64,000 nt of DNA from Alphaproteobacteria bacterium (GTDB taxonomy: Bacteria > Pseudomonadota > Alphaproteobacteria > Caulobacterales > Aquidulcibacteraceae). Positions 45,252 to 54,852 of the stretch are shown one piece after another. The stretch is taken from the NCBI GenBank assembly GCA_018969015.1, contig JAGWZE010000001.1, positions 124,001 through 188,000 of the forward strand, given 5' to 3'. Position numbers and translations under genes: made by a program. Every line of letters begins with the position of its first letter. Position 1 is the first letter of the stretch. A model generated the notes under the pieces. That model was not told the origin of the DNA. It did not search any database and was given only the letters and a program-made list of their open reading frames with translations.

Positions 45252-45542
45252 ATGGGCGAAGGCGCCCTCGCTGACGCAGCACTGCCGGCCTCGCTCGATG
45301 CGCGCGCGGCCCATGTTCTGCGCGAGGCCCTCGCGCAGGCCGACGGCCATGTCGTTCTGGAGGGCGAAGCCGTCGAGTTCATCGGCGGCGCCGCGTTCCA
45401 GACCCTGCTCGCGGCGCGCAAGACCTGCCTGGCGTCGGATCGCACCTTCGCCGTGCGCAACGCATCCCCCGCATTCCTTGATCAATGGCGCGCGATGGGC
45501 GGGCCAGAGGACGTGTTCGAGACTTCAACGGGCGCAGCATGA
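45252..45542 (+). CDS. STAS-domain protein, first gene of the che operon (position of Caulobacter cheX)
   Basis: A 96-residue protein with an anti-sigma-antagonist (STAS) fold: DGHVVLEGEAVEFIGGAAFQTLLAARKTC matches the beta-alpha unit with the switch Ser/Thr site altered (IGGAA instead of ID-S). In Caulobacter a small protein in this position is named CheX; it is unrelated to the CheX phosphatase of spirochaetes. GGAGGG lies 5 bases before the ATG, and its end overlaps cheY by 4 bases. A role in receptor-kinase signalling is inferred from context only. Confidence 0.8.
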   Translation: MGEGALADAALPASLDARAAHVLREALAQADGHVVLEGEAVEFIGGAAFQTLLAARKTCLASDRTFAVRNASPAFLDQWRAMGGPEDVFETSTGAA

Positions 45543-45904
45543 CCAAGACGATCTTGACCATCGACGACTCTCGCACGATGCGCGACATGCTCAAGCTGGC
45601 GCTCGACGACGCCGGCTATCGCGTGGTGCAGGCCGAGGACGGCATCGCCGGCCTCGCCGCACTCGAAGCGCACGCGCCGGACGTCGTCATCACCGACATC
45701 AACATGCCGAACCTGGACGGGTTCGGCGTCATCGAGCGCGTACGCGCGAACCCACGGCACAAGGGCCTCCCCGTCCTGGTGCTGACGACGGAAAGCGCGC
45801 CTGAAAAGAAGCAGCGCGCGCGCGAAGCCGGCGCCACCGGCTGGATCGTGAAGCCGTTCGATCCCGCGAAACTCGTGGACGTCGTACGCCGCGTCTCAGG
45901 CTGA
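45539..45904 (+). CDS. cheY: Chemotaxis response regulator CheY (first copy)
   Basis: A 121-residue single receiver domain with acidic pocket DD (9-10), phosphoacceptor Asp53 in ITDINMPNLDG, Thr in LTTES and Lys in IVKPFD, all as in active CheY. It carries the phosphate signal from CheA to the flagellar switch. The start overlaps the STAS gene (ATGA), and cheA follows after 5 bases. Confidence 0.96.
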   Translation: MTKTILTIDDSRTMRDMLKLALDDAGYRVVQAEDGIAGLAALEAHAPDVVITDINMPNLDGFGVIERVRANPRHKGLPVLVLTTESAPEKKQRAREAGATGWIVKPFDPAKLVDVVRRVSG

Positions 45905-45909
45905 CCCAC

Positions 45910-48090
45910 ATGGCGACCGATCCCTTCGAGGCCATCAAGGCGACCTACTTCCTCGAATGCGAGGAACTGCTCGCCGATCTGGAGCGCCACGTGATGGCGT
46001 TGGAATCGGGTGACGCCGATTCCGACACGCTGCACGCCGCGTTCCGCGCCGTGCACTCCATCAAGGGCGGCGCCGGCGCCTTCGGTCTCGAAGACCTCGT
46101 GCGCTTTGCGCACGTGTTCGAAACCTTCATGGACGAACTGCGCAGCGGCCGGAAGCCGTGCAGCGAACAGGCCGTGCGCGTCATGCTCGCGGCGTCGGAC
46201 GTCCTGGCCGATCACGTCGCCGCGGCGCGGGGCTCCAACGCCGCGCTCGATCATGCGCGCGTCGCCCACGTCGTCGCCGACCTCGAGGCGCTCACGGCTG
46301 GAACGGCGCCTTCCGCGCCGGGCGCCCTGGCCGCCGCTGCGCCCGAGCCGGACGGTCCCGCTCCCGACGAGTTCGGCTTCACGCCCGTCGCCTTCGATTT
46401 CGGGCTCGGCGATGCGCCGGCCGAACCGCAGGGCTGGCGCATCCACTTCAAGCCGCACCCGCGGCTGCTCGAAACCGGCAACGACCCGGCGCTGATCCTG
46501 CGCGAGCTCGCCCGCCTCGGTCCCTGCGACGTGACGCTCGACGATCGCGACCTGCCCGGCGTGGACGTGCTCGAAGACGGCGCGTTCCACCTCGCGTGGG
46601 ACATCGTGTTGAATGCAGCGCCGCCGGAAACCGCCGTACGCGAAGTGTTCGAGTTCGTCGACGGCTTCTGCGACCTCGTCATCGCGCCGCTCGGCGCCGA
46701 GGCCGAAGCCGAGCCGGTCGCCGCGCTCATCGAGGCCCCGTCCGATCCCGTTTTCGCCACCGCGCCGATCCAGATGGAAGCCGCCTCTGCGCCGGCCCCT
46801 GCCCGGGCGGCGGAGCCTGCAGCCTCCGCCAAACCTGCTGCCGGCGGCGGTGGCGGCGGCGGGACCGCCGGCGCGGCGCCGTCGCAAACATCGATCCGCG
46901 TCGACCTTGACCGCATCGACAAGCTCATCAACGTCGTCGGCGAGCTCGTGATCCAGCAGGCGATGCTGGCGCAAAGCGTCGTCGAAAGCGGCCTTGCGCG
47001 GTCTTCCGCGGTCTCGGTCGGTCTCGAGGATCTCGAACAGCTGACGCGCGAGATCCAGGAAAGCGTCATGGCGATCCGCGCACAGCCCGTGAAGGCCGTG
47101 TTCCAGCGGATGCCGCGGCTCGTGCGCGAAGTCGCTGAACTGACCGGCAAGAGCGTGCGCCTCGTCACCGAAGGCGAGGGCACGGAAGTCGACAAGACGG
47201 TGATCGATCGTCTGGCCGAGCCGATCACGCACATGATCCGTAACGCCATCGATCACGGCCTCGAGGACCCGGACGCCCGCCGCCGCGCCGGAAAAGACCC
47301 GGAAGGCGTCATCCGCCTCGCCGCGCTGCATCGGTCCGGCCGCATCGTCATCGAAGTCAGCGACGACGGCCGCGGCATCAATCGCGACCGCGTGCGCGCC
47401 ATCGCCGTCGAACGCGGCCTGATCGCCGCCGATGCGCCGCTCACCAACGAGGAAATCGACAACCTCATCTTCCTGCCCGGCTTCTCCACCGCCAGCACCG
47501 TCTCCGACATTTCGGGACGCGGCGTCGGCATGGACGTGGTGAAGCGATCGATCCAGCAGCTCGGCGGACGAATCTCGATCGCCTCCACGCCGGGCAAGGG
47601 CTCGACCTTTACGATGAGCCTGCCGCTGACGCTCGCGGTGCTGGACGGCATGGTCGTCGAGGCCGGCGGACAGACGCTGCTCGCGCCGCTGAGCGCGGTC
47701 GTCGAAAGCTTCACGCCGAAGGCGGCCGATCTGCACCGCATCGGCCCCACGGAAACGCTCATCCGCTTCCGCGACCGCTTCCTGCCCCTCATCGACACCG
47801 CCGCGGCGCTCGGCTTCCCGGCGGCGCCGATGCAGCAATCGGGCGCCCGCGGGATCGCGATCGTCGTCGAGAGCGAAGGCGGCATGCAGGCCGCGCTGCG
47901 CGTCGACGGCATCCACGGCCAGCGTCAGGTCGTGATCAAGAGCCTCGAGACCAACTACACGAAAGTCGATGGCGTCTCGGCCGCCACGATTCTCGGAGAC
48001 GGGCGCGTCGCCCTCATCCTCGACGTCGACGCCCTGCTCTCTCTCGGCAAACGCGCCGGAACTCCCGCCGATCTCCGCCTTGCGAGCTGA
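45910..48090 (+). CDS. cheA: Chemotaxis histidine kinase CheA
   Basis: A 726-residue kinase with P1 (Hpt, phosphoacceptor His49 in VHSIKGGAGAF), a long linker region with a Pro/Ala-rich, Gly-rich stretch (about 285-325), P3 dimerisation (IRVDLDRIDKLINVVGELV), P4 ATPase (HMIRNAIDHGLEDPDARR, DDGRGI, GRGVGMDVV) and P5 CheW-like domain at the C-terminus. All functional motifs are intact. It autophosphorylates under receptor control and phosphorylates CheY and CheB. A P2-like segment (about 170-255) is weakly conserved. Confidence 0.97.
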   Translation: MATDPFEAIKATYFLECEELLADLERHVMALESGDADSDTLHAAFRAVHSIKGGAGAFGLEDLVRFAHVFETFMDELRSGRKPCSEQAVRVMLAASDVLADHVAAARGSNAALDHARVAHVVADLEALTAGTAPSAPGALAAAAPEPDGPAPDEFGFTPVAFDFGLGDAPAEPQGWRIHFKPHPRLLETGNDPALILRELARLGPCDVTLDDRDLPGVDVLEDGAFHLAWDIVLNAAPPETAVREVFEFVDGFCDLVIAPLGAEAEAEPVAALIEAPSDPVFATAPIQMEAASAPAPARAAEPAASAKPAAGGGGGGGTAGAAPSQTSIRVDLDRIDKLINVVGELVIQQAMLAQSVVESGLARSSAVSVGLEDLEQLTREIQESVMAIRAQPVKAVFQRMPRLVREVAELTGKSVRLVTEGEGTEVDKTVIDRLAEPITHMIRNAIDHGLEDPDARRRAGKDPEGVIRLAALHRSGRIVIEVSDDGRGINRDRVRAIAVERGLIAADAPLTNEEIDNLIFLPGFSTASTVSDISGRGVGMDVVKRSIQQLGGRISIASTPGKGSTFTMSLPLTLAVLDGMVVEAGGQTLLAPLSAVVESFTPKAADLHRIGPTETLIRFRDRFLPLIDTAAALGFPAAPMQQSGARGIAIVVESEGGMQAALRVDGIHGQRQVVIKSLETNYTKVDGVSAATILGDGRVALILDVDALLSLGKRAGTPADLRLAS

Positions 48091-48092
48091 CC

Positions 48093-48554
48093 ATGACCAC
48101 GATCACGTCTCCTGAGCAAAATCGCGAGCTGATGGCCTTCCGCGCCGGCGGCCAGGAGTTCTGCGTCGACATCATGACGATCCGCGAGATTCGCGGATGG
48201 TCGCCCGCGACGCCGCTCCCGCGGACGCCGTCCTACGTGCGCGGCGTCATCAACCTGCGCGGCGCGATCCTGCCGATCGTCGACCTTTCGGCGCGTCTCG
48301 GGCTTGGCGCCTGCGAACCGGATGGGCGCCACGTCATCATGGTGGTGCAGATCGGCGAGCGCGCCGTGGGCCTGCTCGTCGAGGCGGTGTCCGAGATCCT
48401 GATCATCAGCCCCGCCGAAGTGCAGCCGGCGCCGGAGATCGCGTCCGACGACATGAAGTCCCTCATCCGCGGGATCGTGCCGCGCGACTCGCGCCTTCTC
48501 AGCATCCTGGACGTCCACCTCCTTCTGCCGGAAGTGAACGCGGAAGCCGCATGA
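48093..48554 (+). CDS. cheW: Chemotaxis coupling protein CheW
   Basis: A 153-residue CheW with typical segments (FCVDIMTIREIRGW, PSYVRGVINLRGAILPIVDL, GLLVEAVSEI). It links CheA to receptors in the signalling array. The gene follows cheA by 2 bases and its end overlaps cheR (ATGA). Confidence 0.97.
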   Translation: MTTITSPEQNRELMAFRAGGQEFCVDIMTIREIRGWSPATPLPRTPSYVRGVINLRGAILPIVDLSARLGLGACEPDGRHVIMVVQIGERAVGLLVEAVSEILIISPAEVQPAPEIASDDMKSLIRGIVPRDSRLLSILDVHLLLPEVNAEAA

Positions 48555-49414
48555 GCGCCGTTCGGGCCCACCGCGGCGTCGTCGCCGGCGAATACGTGAT
48601 GACCGCGGAGGATTTCGCGTTCATCGCCGGCGTCATGCGCGACTCCACCGGAATCCATCTCGGATCCGGCAAGGCGACGCTCGCCTATTCGCGGCTCGCC
48701 AAGCGGTTGCGCGCGCTCGGGCTCGAAAGCTTCAAGGACTATTGCGCGCTCGTGGGAACGCCAGACGGCGCCGATGAGCTGCAGGCGATGGTCGCGGCGC
48801 TGACGACCAACGTGACGCGGTTCTTCCGCGAGCCGCACCACTTCGAAGCGCTCGCTTCGGAATTTCAGACCCGCCTCGCCGAGAAGGCGCGTGCGGGCCA
48901 GCCCGTGCGCCTGTGGTCCGCCGCGTGCTCGACGGGCCAGGAACCCTATTCCATGGCGATGACCGTGCTCGACGCGCTGCCCGAGGCGCTCGATCTCGAC
49001 GTCCGCATCCTCGCCACCGACATCGATCCCAACGTCCTCGCCGAAGCGCGCGCCGGCACGTACGCCGCCGAGGTCGCCTCCGCGATCCCCAGCAGCACGC
49101 GCGCGCGTTACGCCGCGCCCGGCGGCGATCGCGGTGCGTACACCGTGTCGCGCCAGGTACGCGATCTCGTGGTGTTCAACAGCCTCAACCTCAACGGCTC
49201 CTGGCCGATGAAGAAGAAATTCGACGTCATCTTCTGCCGCAACGTCGCGATCTATTTCGACGACGCGACGCAGGAACGCCTTTGGGGCCGCCTCGCCGAC
49301 TCGCTCGTGCCCGGCGGCCTCCTCTGCATCGGCCATTCGGAGCGGGTGTCAGGCCCAGCCGAAGCGCGCTTCCACCTCGGCGGCCTGACCACCTATCGCC
49401 GGAGCGCAACATGA
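48551..49414 (+). CDS. cheR: Chemoreceptor methyltransferase CheR
   Basis: A 287-residue SAM-dependent enzyme that methylates glutamates on receptors. The N-terminal helical domain contains [14 protein letters not shown]; the SAM site is [31 protein letters not shown] is the typical later motif. It carries the usual beta-subdomain region that docks W-x-x-F receptor tails, present in two receptors in the window. Both ends overlap neighbours by 4 bases. Confidence 0.96.
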   Translation: MSAVRAHRGVVAGEYVMTAEDFAFIAGVMRDSTGIHLGSGKATLAYSRLAKRLRALGLESFKDYCALVGTPDGADELQAMVAALTTNVTRFFREPHHFEALASEFQTRLAEKARAGQPVRLWSAACSTGQEPYSMAMTVLDALPEALDLDVRILATDIDPNVLAEARAGTYAAEVASAIPSSTRARYAAPGGDRGAYTVSRQVRDLVVFNSLNLNGSWPMKKKFDVIFCRNVAIYFDDATQERLWGRLADSLVPGGLLCIGHSERVSGPAEARFHLGGLTTYRRSAT

Positions 49415-50466
49415 CGGTCCGCGTCCTCGTCGTCGACGATTCTCCCAGCATGCGCCGCCTGATCACGGCCGTGCTCTCCATGGACGACGACATCGAAGTC
49501 GTCGGCGCCGCCGGCGATCCGCACGAAGCGCGCGCGGCGATCAAGGCGCTCAACCCCGACGTGCTCACGCTCGACGTCGAGATGCCGAACATGAACGGCC
49601 TCGAGTTCCTCGAGAAGATCATGCGCCTGCGCCCGATGCCGGTCGTGATGGTCTCCACGCTGACGCACGCCGGCACCGAAACCGCCCTCGCCGCGCTGGA
49701 GCTCGGCGCGGTCGACGTCGTCGGAAAGCCGGATGGCGCGCGCCCCGGGCCGGAGGGTTTCGAAGGCCTCGCCGCCAAGGTGAAGGCCGCAGCCAGCGCA
49801 CGCCTTCTGCGCGTCGGCGCCGCCGCGACGGGCGTCCCGCGGGAGCCGCGCCCCGCCCAATCGGCCGGCGCGTACACGCCGGATCCGGATCATATTCTCG
49901 CCATCGGCGCCTCGACGGGCGGCGTCGAGGCCCTGATCGAGGTGGTTTCGGGCCTGCCGAAGACCTGCCCGCCGACCGTCATCGTCCAGCACATGCCGCC
50001 CCGCTTCACCGCAAGCTTCGCGGCCCGGCTCGACCGCGCCTCCGAGGCGACGGTGACGGAAGCCGCCGACGGCGACCCACTTCTTCCCGGTCGCGTCTAC
50101 ATCGCGCCGGGCGGCGATTTCCATCTTGAGGTCACGCCCGGCTCGACGCCGCGCTGCCGGCTGCTCGCAGGTGATCCCGTGAGCGGACACCGTCCTTCCG
50201 TGGACGTGCTGTTCCATTCGGTCGCCCGCCTGCGTCGCCCGGCGACGGGCGTCATTCTCACCGGCATGGGCCGCGACGGCGCCGAAGGCCTGCTTGCGAT
50301 GCGCCGCGCCGGCGCCCGCACCATCGGCCAGGACGAAGCGTCCTGCGTGATCTACGGGATGCCGAAAGCCGCTTTCGAAATCGGCGCCGTCGAACGACAG
50401 GCGCCCCTGTCGCGCATGGCCGCGACCATTCTTTCCGCTTGTTCCACCAACCACCGCGCCGCCTGA
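49411..50466 (+). CDS. cheB: Chemotaxis methylesterase/deamidase CheB
   Basis: A 351-residue protein with a receiver domain (Asp55 in [12 protein letters not shown]) and the C-terminal methylesterase with catalytic Ser in IGASTGG, His in VQHMPPRF and Asp in [10 protein letters not shown]. When phosphorylated by CheA it removes receptor methyl groups, giving adaptation. It starts within the cheR stop. Confidence 0.97.
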   Translation: MTVRVLVVDDSPSMRRLITAVLSMDDDIEVVGAAGDPHEARAAIKALNPDVLTLDVEMPNMNGLEFLEKIMRLRPMPVVMVSTLTHAGTETALAALELGAVDVVGKPDGARPGPEGFEGLAAKVKAAASARLLRVGAAATGVPREPRPAQSAGAYTPDPDHILAIGASTGGVEALIEVVSGLPKTCPPTVIVQHMPPRFTASFAARLDRASEATVTEAADGDPLLPGRVYIAPGGDFHLEVTPGSTPRCRLLAGDPVSGHRPSVDVLFHSVARLRRPATGVILTGMGRDGAEGLLAMRRAGARTIGQDEASCVIYGMPKAAFEIGAVERQAPLSRMAATILSACSTNHRAA

Positions 50467-50477
50467 GGAGTAAGAAA

Positions 50478-50867
50478 ATGCCCGCCGCTTCCGCCATCAA
50501 GGTCCTGGTCGTCGATGACCAGCTCTCGATGCGCGCGCTCGTGAAAACGAGCCTGCAGCAAATGGGAATTCGCGACATCCGCGAGGCCGCGGATGGCGAG
50601 GCCGGCTTGCACGAACTTCTAGCGAAGCCCGCGCATCTGGTGATCTCGGACTACAACATGCCGAAACAGGACGGCCTTTCGTTCCTGCGCGCCGTTCGGG
50701 CCAATCCGGCGACGGCAAAAACCGCGTTCGTGATGCTGACCGGGCGCGCGGACAAGGAACTGGTGACGCGCGCCGTCCAATACGGCGTCAACAACTACGT
50801 CGTTAAGCCGTTCAACGTACAGCAGCTGCGCGAGAAGCTCGAAGCGGTGTTTGGAAAGCTCACGTGA
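50478..50867 (+). CDS. cheY: CheY response regulator (second copy)
   Basis: A 129-residue receiver domain with DD (13-14), Asp58 in VISDYNMPKQDG, Thr in LTGRAD and Lys in VVKPFN. It is closer to classical flagellar-switch CheY than the first copy (YGVNNYVVKPF). Multiple CheYs in one operon are normal in alphaproteobacteria, where one acts on the motor and others serve as phosphate sinks or c-di-GMP effectors. GAGGAG precedes ATG 50478, and the stop overlaps cheD (GTGA). Confidence 0.95.
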   Translation: MPAASAIKVLVVDDQLSMRALVKTSLQQMGIRDIREAADGEAGLHELLAKPAHLVISDYNMPKQDGLSFLRAVRANPATAKTAFVMLTGRADKELVTRAVQYGVNNYVVKPFNVQQLREKLEAVFGKLT

Positions 50868-51415
50868 GACCTTTGGCGGATCATCGCAGCGCACGTCGCA
50901 TTTCCGTCAACCAGGGCGACCACGTCGTCGCTGGCGAGGACGACGTGTGCCTGACGGCGATCCTGGGCAGCTGCGTCGCGTTCTGCCTGCATGACGCGAC
51001 GGCGCGCGTGGGCGGCATGAACCACTTCCTTCTTCCCGAGCCGCCGGGGGGCGACGCCCAGGCGGCGCGGCGCTACGGCGCGTATCTCGCGGAAGTCCTG
51101 ATCAACGAGATGATCAAGCGCGGCGCCCAGCGCGAGCGGATGCAGGCGAAAGTGTTCGGCGGCGCCCGGATGATCCAGGGATTGAGCGATATCGGCGCGG
51201 CCAATGCGGCCTTCGCGACGACGTTTCTCGGCAACGAAGGCATTCCGATCCTGTCCCAGAGCCTCGGCGGCGAGCGCGCGCGCCGGATCGAGTTCTGGCC
51301 GGCCACCGGTCGTGCATTCCAGCGTCTCGTCGCAGGCCCGATCCCGGAAGCGGCGCCCGTGCGCGCGCCCCGCCCCGTCGTCGTGCCGACGTCTGGCGAC
51401 GCGGAGCTCTTCTGA
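50864..51415 (+). CDS. cheD: Chemoreceptor glutamine deamidase CheD
   Basis: A 183-residue protein with the CheD catalytic Cys and His in ILGSCVAFCLHD and VGGMNHFLLPE, followed by KVFGGARM. It deamidates receptor glutamines and can influence CheY phosphatases. It starts with GTG overlapping the preceding stop. The C-terminus reads GDAELF, nearly the same ending as the next protein (DVELF). Confidence 0.95.
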   Translation: MRPLADHRSARRISVNQGDHVVAGEDDVCLTAILGSCVAFCLHDATARVGGMNHFLLPEPPGGDAQAARRYGAYLAEVLINEMIKRGAQRERMQAKVFGGARMIQGLSDIGAANAAFATTFLGNEGIPILSQSLGGERARRIEFWPATGRAFQRLVAGPIPEAAPVRAPRPVVVPTSGDAELF

Positions 51416-51732
51416 TGTCCACGCACCTCTCGGCCCTGACCGCCATCGCCGACGAGCTCGAGCTTTTGCGGGACTATGTCGATCGCCTGGCGCCGATCAT
51501 CGCGTCCGGCGTGGCCGCAGAGCCGACGCGCCACATGGCCGACGCCCAGCGCATCGATCTGCTCGATCAGACGCTTGCCGCCCTCGCGGACTACGCGCGG
51601 GACGTGGCCGCGGGCCGCGACGCCGCCGAGAGCGTGCGCCGCATCGGTCTTGCCGACGTGGCGCTGCGCCTTTCGCGCGGCGACTCGAGCAGCCGCAATC
51701 GCGAAGTCGCGTGTGACGTGGAGCTGTTCTAG
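51415..51732 (+). CDS. cheU: Small chemotaxis-operon protein (CheU position)
   Basis: A 105-residue helical protein (DELELLRDYVDRLAPIIASG, QRIDLLDQTLAALADYARDVAAGR) ending in ACDVELF. By position it matches Caulobacter cheU, whose function is poorly known. Its start shares one base with the cheD stop (TGATG). The C-terminal D-x-E-L-F shared with CheD suggests that both bind the same partner. Confidence 0.75.
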   Translation: MSTHLSALTAIADELELLRDYVDRLAPIIASGVAAEPTRHMADAQRIDLLDQTLAALADYARDVAAGRDAAESVRRIGLADVALRLSRGDSSSRNREVACDVELF

Positions 51733-51737
51733 ACGCC

Positions 51738-52334
51738 ATGACGCCGTCGCGCACTTCCCCGGTGATGACCTCCATCGAGATGATGCTCATCGTCGAGCAG
51801 CAGTTCGCGATGGATGTCCTCAACACCGTGGTGAAAGGCTTCGGCGTCGGTCGTCTCGTGAAGACGCGTACGGTCGAGGAAGCCCTCGCCGCGATGAACA
51901 TCTCCCCCGTCGACATCGTGCTCGTCGACTGCACGGGCGCGCCCGGCGGCAACGAAGGGGTCGTGCGTCGCTTGCGGCACGAACTTCCGGCGCCGCGCAA
52001 CGCAATCCCGATCGTCATCCTGGCCGCGCACGCCGGCGAAGCGCTCATCCGCTCCTGCGTCTCGGCCGGCGCGTCTTTCGTGATCAGCAAGCCCTACAAC
52101 GCCGAAACACTGCTGACGCGGATCACGTGGCTCTCCCAGGATCCGCGCGCCTTCATCACCGAGGGCCCCTTCATCGGGCCTGATCGCCGCGTCCGCAACA
52201 CCGGCCTGCCCGCAGGATTTTCCGAGGGCCGCCGCGCTTCCGATCTCCCTGCCGATATCGGCGAGGCAGGCGCCAATCTGGATCAGTACTCGATCGACGC
52301 CATGCTGCGCCCGCAGAAAGTGATCCTGCAATGA
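51738..52334 (+). CDS. Degenerate CheY-like protein (CheYIII position)
   Basis: A 198-residue protein with a receiver fold (IEMMLIVEQQFAMDVLNTVV, VDIVLVDCTGAPGGNE, SFVISKPYN) and a C-terminal extension (about 135-198, GPDRRVRNTG). The acidic pair is changed to Glu-Gln, although the phosphoacceptor Asp (in LVDCTG) and the Lys remain, so Mg-dependent phosphorylation is doubtful. In Caulobacter the corresponding CheYIII-like protein is also divergent. ATG 51738 lacks a clear ribosome binding site, and 51765 is an alternative. The stop overlaps cheE. Confidence 0.8.
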   Translation: MTPSRTSPVMTSIEMMLIVEQQFAMDVLNTVVKGFGVGRLVKTRTVEEALAAMNISPVDIVLVDCTGAPGGNEGVVRRLRHELPAPRNAIPIVILAAHAGEALIRSCVSAGASFVISKPYNAETLLTRITWLSQDPRAFITEGPFIGPDRRVRNTGLPAGFSEGRRASDLPADIGEAGANLDQYSIDAMLRPQKVILQ

Positions 52335-52798
52335 CGATGCTCGCCGAAACCGAGTTCGCGAAGAAGCTGGCGCGCGCGCCCCGCACGTCTCTCGCCGCGC
52401 AAATCGCCGAGGCCGAGCGCCTTGTGGCGGCGCAGCACTCGCCGTTTTTCAAGCAGCTGCTGGCGATGGTCGATGACATCGTCGCCGCGTCGCACCGGCG
52501 TGGCGAGCCCGATCGTGCCGCCATCAAGAGTCTCGCTTCGGACATCGCCGGGGCCGGCGGTCTGATGGGCGCGCCGGACGTGGCGCAGGTCGCGTCCCAA
52601 TTGGCCCAGCTTGCCGACGAAATGGCGGAGACCGAGTGGAGCTGGGACGCGATCGGCGTGTTCACGCAGACGCTCTCCCTGCTGACGAAATCGGATGAGA
52701 GCCTCACGGCGGAGCACAAAGCGCTCCTCATCGAACAGCTGACCCACGTCCGCGCGACGCTGAAGACGCGCGCCGGCCGCACGGGGGCGCCCACATGA
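52331..52798 (+). CDS. cheE: Chemotaxis-operon protein CheE-like
   Basis: A 155-residue, mostly helical protein ([57 protein letters not shown] as a landmark around residues 115-145). By operon position it corresponds to Caulobacter cheE, which has no established biochemical function. It begins within the preceding stop (ATGA) and is followed by the operon's receptor gene after 43 bases. Confidence 0.72.
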   Translation: MTMLAETEFAKKLARAPRTSLAAQIAEAERLVAAQHSPFFKQLLAMVDDIVAASHRRGEPDRAAIKSLASDIAGAGGLMGAPDVAQVASQLAQLADEMAETEWSWDAIGVFTQTLSLLTKSDESLTAEHKALLIEQLTHVRATLKTRAGRTGAPT

Positions 52799-52841
52799 GA
52801 TCACACGACCCCCAATCGAACAAAAAACAGGGAGCCGCACC

Positions 52842-54824
52842 GTGTTGAAAACCGTGAACCAAAAGGTTCTGGCCGCCGGCGGGGCGTTCGTCGCTACAAC
52901 GATCCTGTCCAGCGGCGTCGCAGGCTTCGCCCTTTTCGAACTCGGCAAGGCCAAGAACGCGGTGGCCGGCATCACGGAGGCCGGACGTCAGCAGAACTAT
53001 GCCGACATGATGCACGATGCGCTGCGTAGCGACGTGCTCTCCCTCGCCATCGCCTACGATCCGCGCTTCGGCATCGACCGCGACGAGGCGGTGCGCGCGC
53101 TGGACGAGCACGCCACAGCGTTCGTCCAGGCGATCGACGCGGCGAAGGCGGCAAGCGACAATGCCCGGGTGCAGGCGATCCTCGCCGAAGTCGAGCCGCC
53201 GCTACGCGCCTATATCGACACGGCGCGCAAGTATGGCGAACTCTCCGACGGGACCAGTGCGCCGACACCCGCGCAACAGGCGCTCTACAAGGATTTCATC
53301 CAGCGCTTCGAAACCCTCGAAGACGCGATGGGCGCCGCCTCCGACGCGATCAGCGAGGAAGCGAAGACCGTCTCCGAGCGCGCCAAGGTCGTTGGCCAAT
53401 ATGCCTGGATGGGGATCTTCGGCGCAGGCGTGCTGGCGATCCTGCTCTCGGTCGGATTGATCCTGATCGCCCGCCGCTCGATCCTGCAGCCGCTCGACGG
53501 GTTGCGCTCCACGCTCGAAACCATGGCGCGCGGTGAAAACGCAGACGCCAGCCACATCGCGGCGCGCCCGGACGAGCTGGGCGCGATCGCCCGCGCCGTC
53601 GGCGGCGTCGCCACGAACATCGCCGAGGTGATGCGACGCGAGCAAGCGGAGGCGCAGCGAATCCGCGAGGCGCAGGCCGCAACCGAACGCGAAGCCCGCG
53701 CCGCGCAAGACCGCGCCGCCGAAGAACAACGCCAGATCGTGGGCCTGCTTGCCGACGGTCTCGGACGCCTCGCGAATGGCGATCTGACCGCCCGCATCGA
53801 CGCGTTCGTGCCGGTCGATTACGTGCGCCTGCGCGACGACTTCAACGCCGCCATCGCCAAGCTGCGTGAAGCGATGAGCGTCGTCGCCGCCAACGCCGAG
53901 GCGATCCGCACCGGCTCGACCGAAATCAGCCAGGCGGCCGACGATCTCTCCCGCCGCACCGAGCAGCAGGCCGCGAGCCTTGAGGAAACGGCGGCCGCGC
54001 TCGACGAGGTCACCGCCACCGTCAACAAGACGGCCACCGGCGCCAAGCAGGCCGCCAGCGTCGTCGCCACCACCCGCGGCGAAGCCGAAAGCACCGGCGC
54101 CGTCGTGCGCGACGCCGTGCAGGCCATGACGGCGATCGAGAACTCGGCGCAGAAGATCTCGCAGATCATCGGCGTCATCGACGAGATCGCCTTCCAGACG
54201 AACCTTCTCGCGCTCAACGCCGGCGTCGAAGCCGCGCGGGCGGGCGAAGCGGGGCGCGGGTTCGCGGTCGTCGCGCAGGAAGTGCGCGCGCTGGCGCAGC
54301 GCTCGGCCGATGCGGCCAAGGAGATCAAGCAACTCATCCTGCAATCGACGCAGCAGGTCGAAGCCGGCGTCGATCTCGTGGGGCAAAGCGGCGAAGCGCT
54401 CACGCGCATCGTCGCGCGCGTCGGCGAGATCAACGTGCTCGTCACCGAGATCGCCGCGTCCGCGCAGGAGCAGGCCACCGCGCTCGCGCAGGTGAACACC
54501 GCCATCAACGAGATGGATCAGGTCACCCAGCAGAACGCGGCCATGGTCGAAGAGACCACCGCCGCGAGCCACTCGCTCGCGCAGGAGGCGGACGCGCTCG
54601 AAAAATCGCTCGGCAGTTTCGATCTCGGCGCCCCGCCCTCGACGGAGTGGGCCGTGCGCACGCCGAAACGCGCCCCCGCGCCGCCGGCCCGCGCCGTTGC
54701 GCCGCGCCACGCGCCCGCCGCTCCGCCGCCCAGGGCGCAGGCGCCGCGCCCGCCCGCCAAAGTGGCCTCAGCCGCACCGTCCCCCGTCGCAGCCAGCCCC
54801 GACGCTGACTGGGAGGAGTTCTGA
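52842..54824 (+). CDS. Methyl-accepting chemotaxis protein of the che operon
   Basis: A 660-residue receptor: TM1 (about 8-34), a helical periplasmic domain, TM2 (about 187-210), HAMP ([22 protein letters not shown] region), a second HAMP-like stretch ([10 protein letters not shown]), and the signalling hairpin ([14 protein letters not shown]). A Pro/Ala-rich flexible tail leads to the C-terminal DWEEF, a CheR/CheB tether. It starts with GTG 52842 with GGAG 8 bases before. In Caulobacter the receptor McpA heads this operon; here it ends it. Confidence 0.95.
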   Translation: MLKTVNQKVLAAGGAFVATTILSSGVAGFALFELGKAKNAVAGITEAGRQQNYADMMHDALRSDVLSLAIAYDPRFGIDRDEAVRALDEHATAFVQAIDAAKAASDNARVQAILAEVEPPLRAYIDTARKYGELSDGTSAPTPAQQALYKDFIQRFETLEDAMGAASDAISEEAKTVSERAKVVGQYAWMGIFGAGVLAILLSVGLILIARRSILQPLDGLRSTLETMARGENADASHIAARPDELGAIARAVGGVATNIAEVMRREQAEAQRIREAQAATEREARAAQDRAAEEQRQIVGLLADGLGRLANGDLTARIDAFVPVDYVRLRDDFNAAIAKLREAMSVVAANAEAIRTGSTEISQAADDLSRRTEQQAASLEETAAALDEVTATVNKTATGAKQAASVVATTRGEAESTGAVVRDAVQAMTAIENSAQKISQIIGVIDEIAFQTNLLALNAGVEAARAGEAGRGFAVVAQEVRALAQRSADAAKEIKQLILQSTQQVEAGVDLVGQSGEALTRIVARVGEINVLVTEIAASAQEQATALAQVNTAINEMDQVTQQNAAMVEETTAASHSLAQEADALEKSLGSFDLGAPPSTEWAVRTPKRAPAPPARAVAPRHAPAAPPPRAQAPRPPAKVASAAPSPVAASPDADWEEF

Positions 54825-54852
54825 CGCGGGGCGCGCGCACGCCAAACGATCC

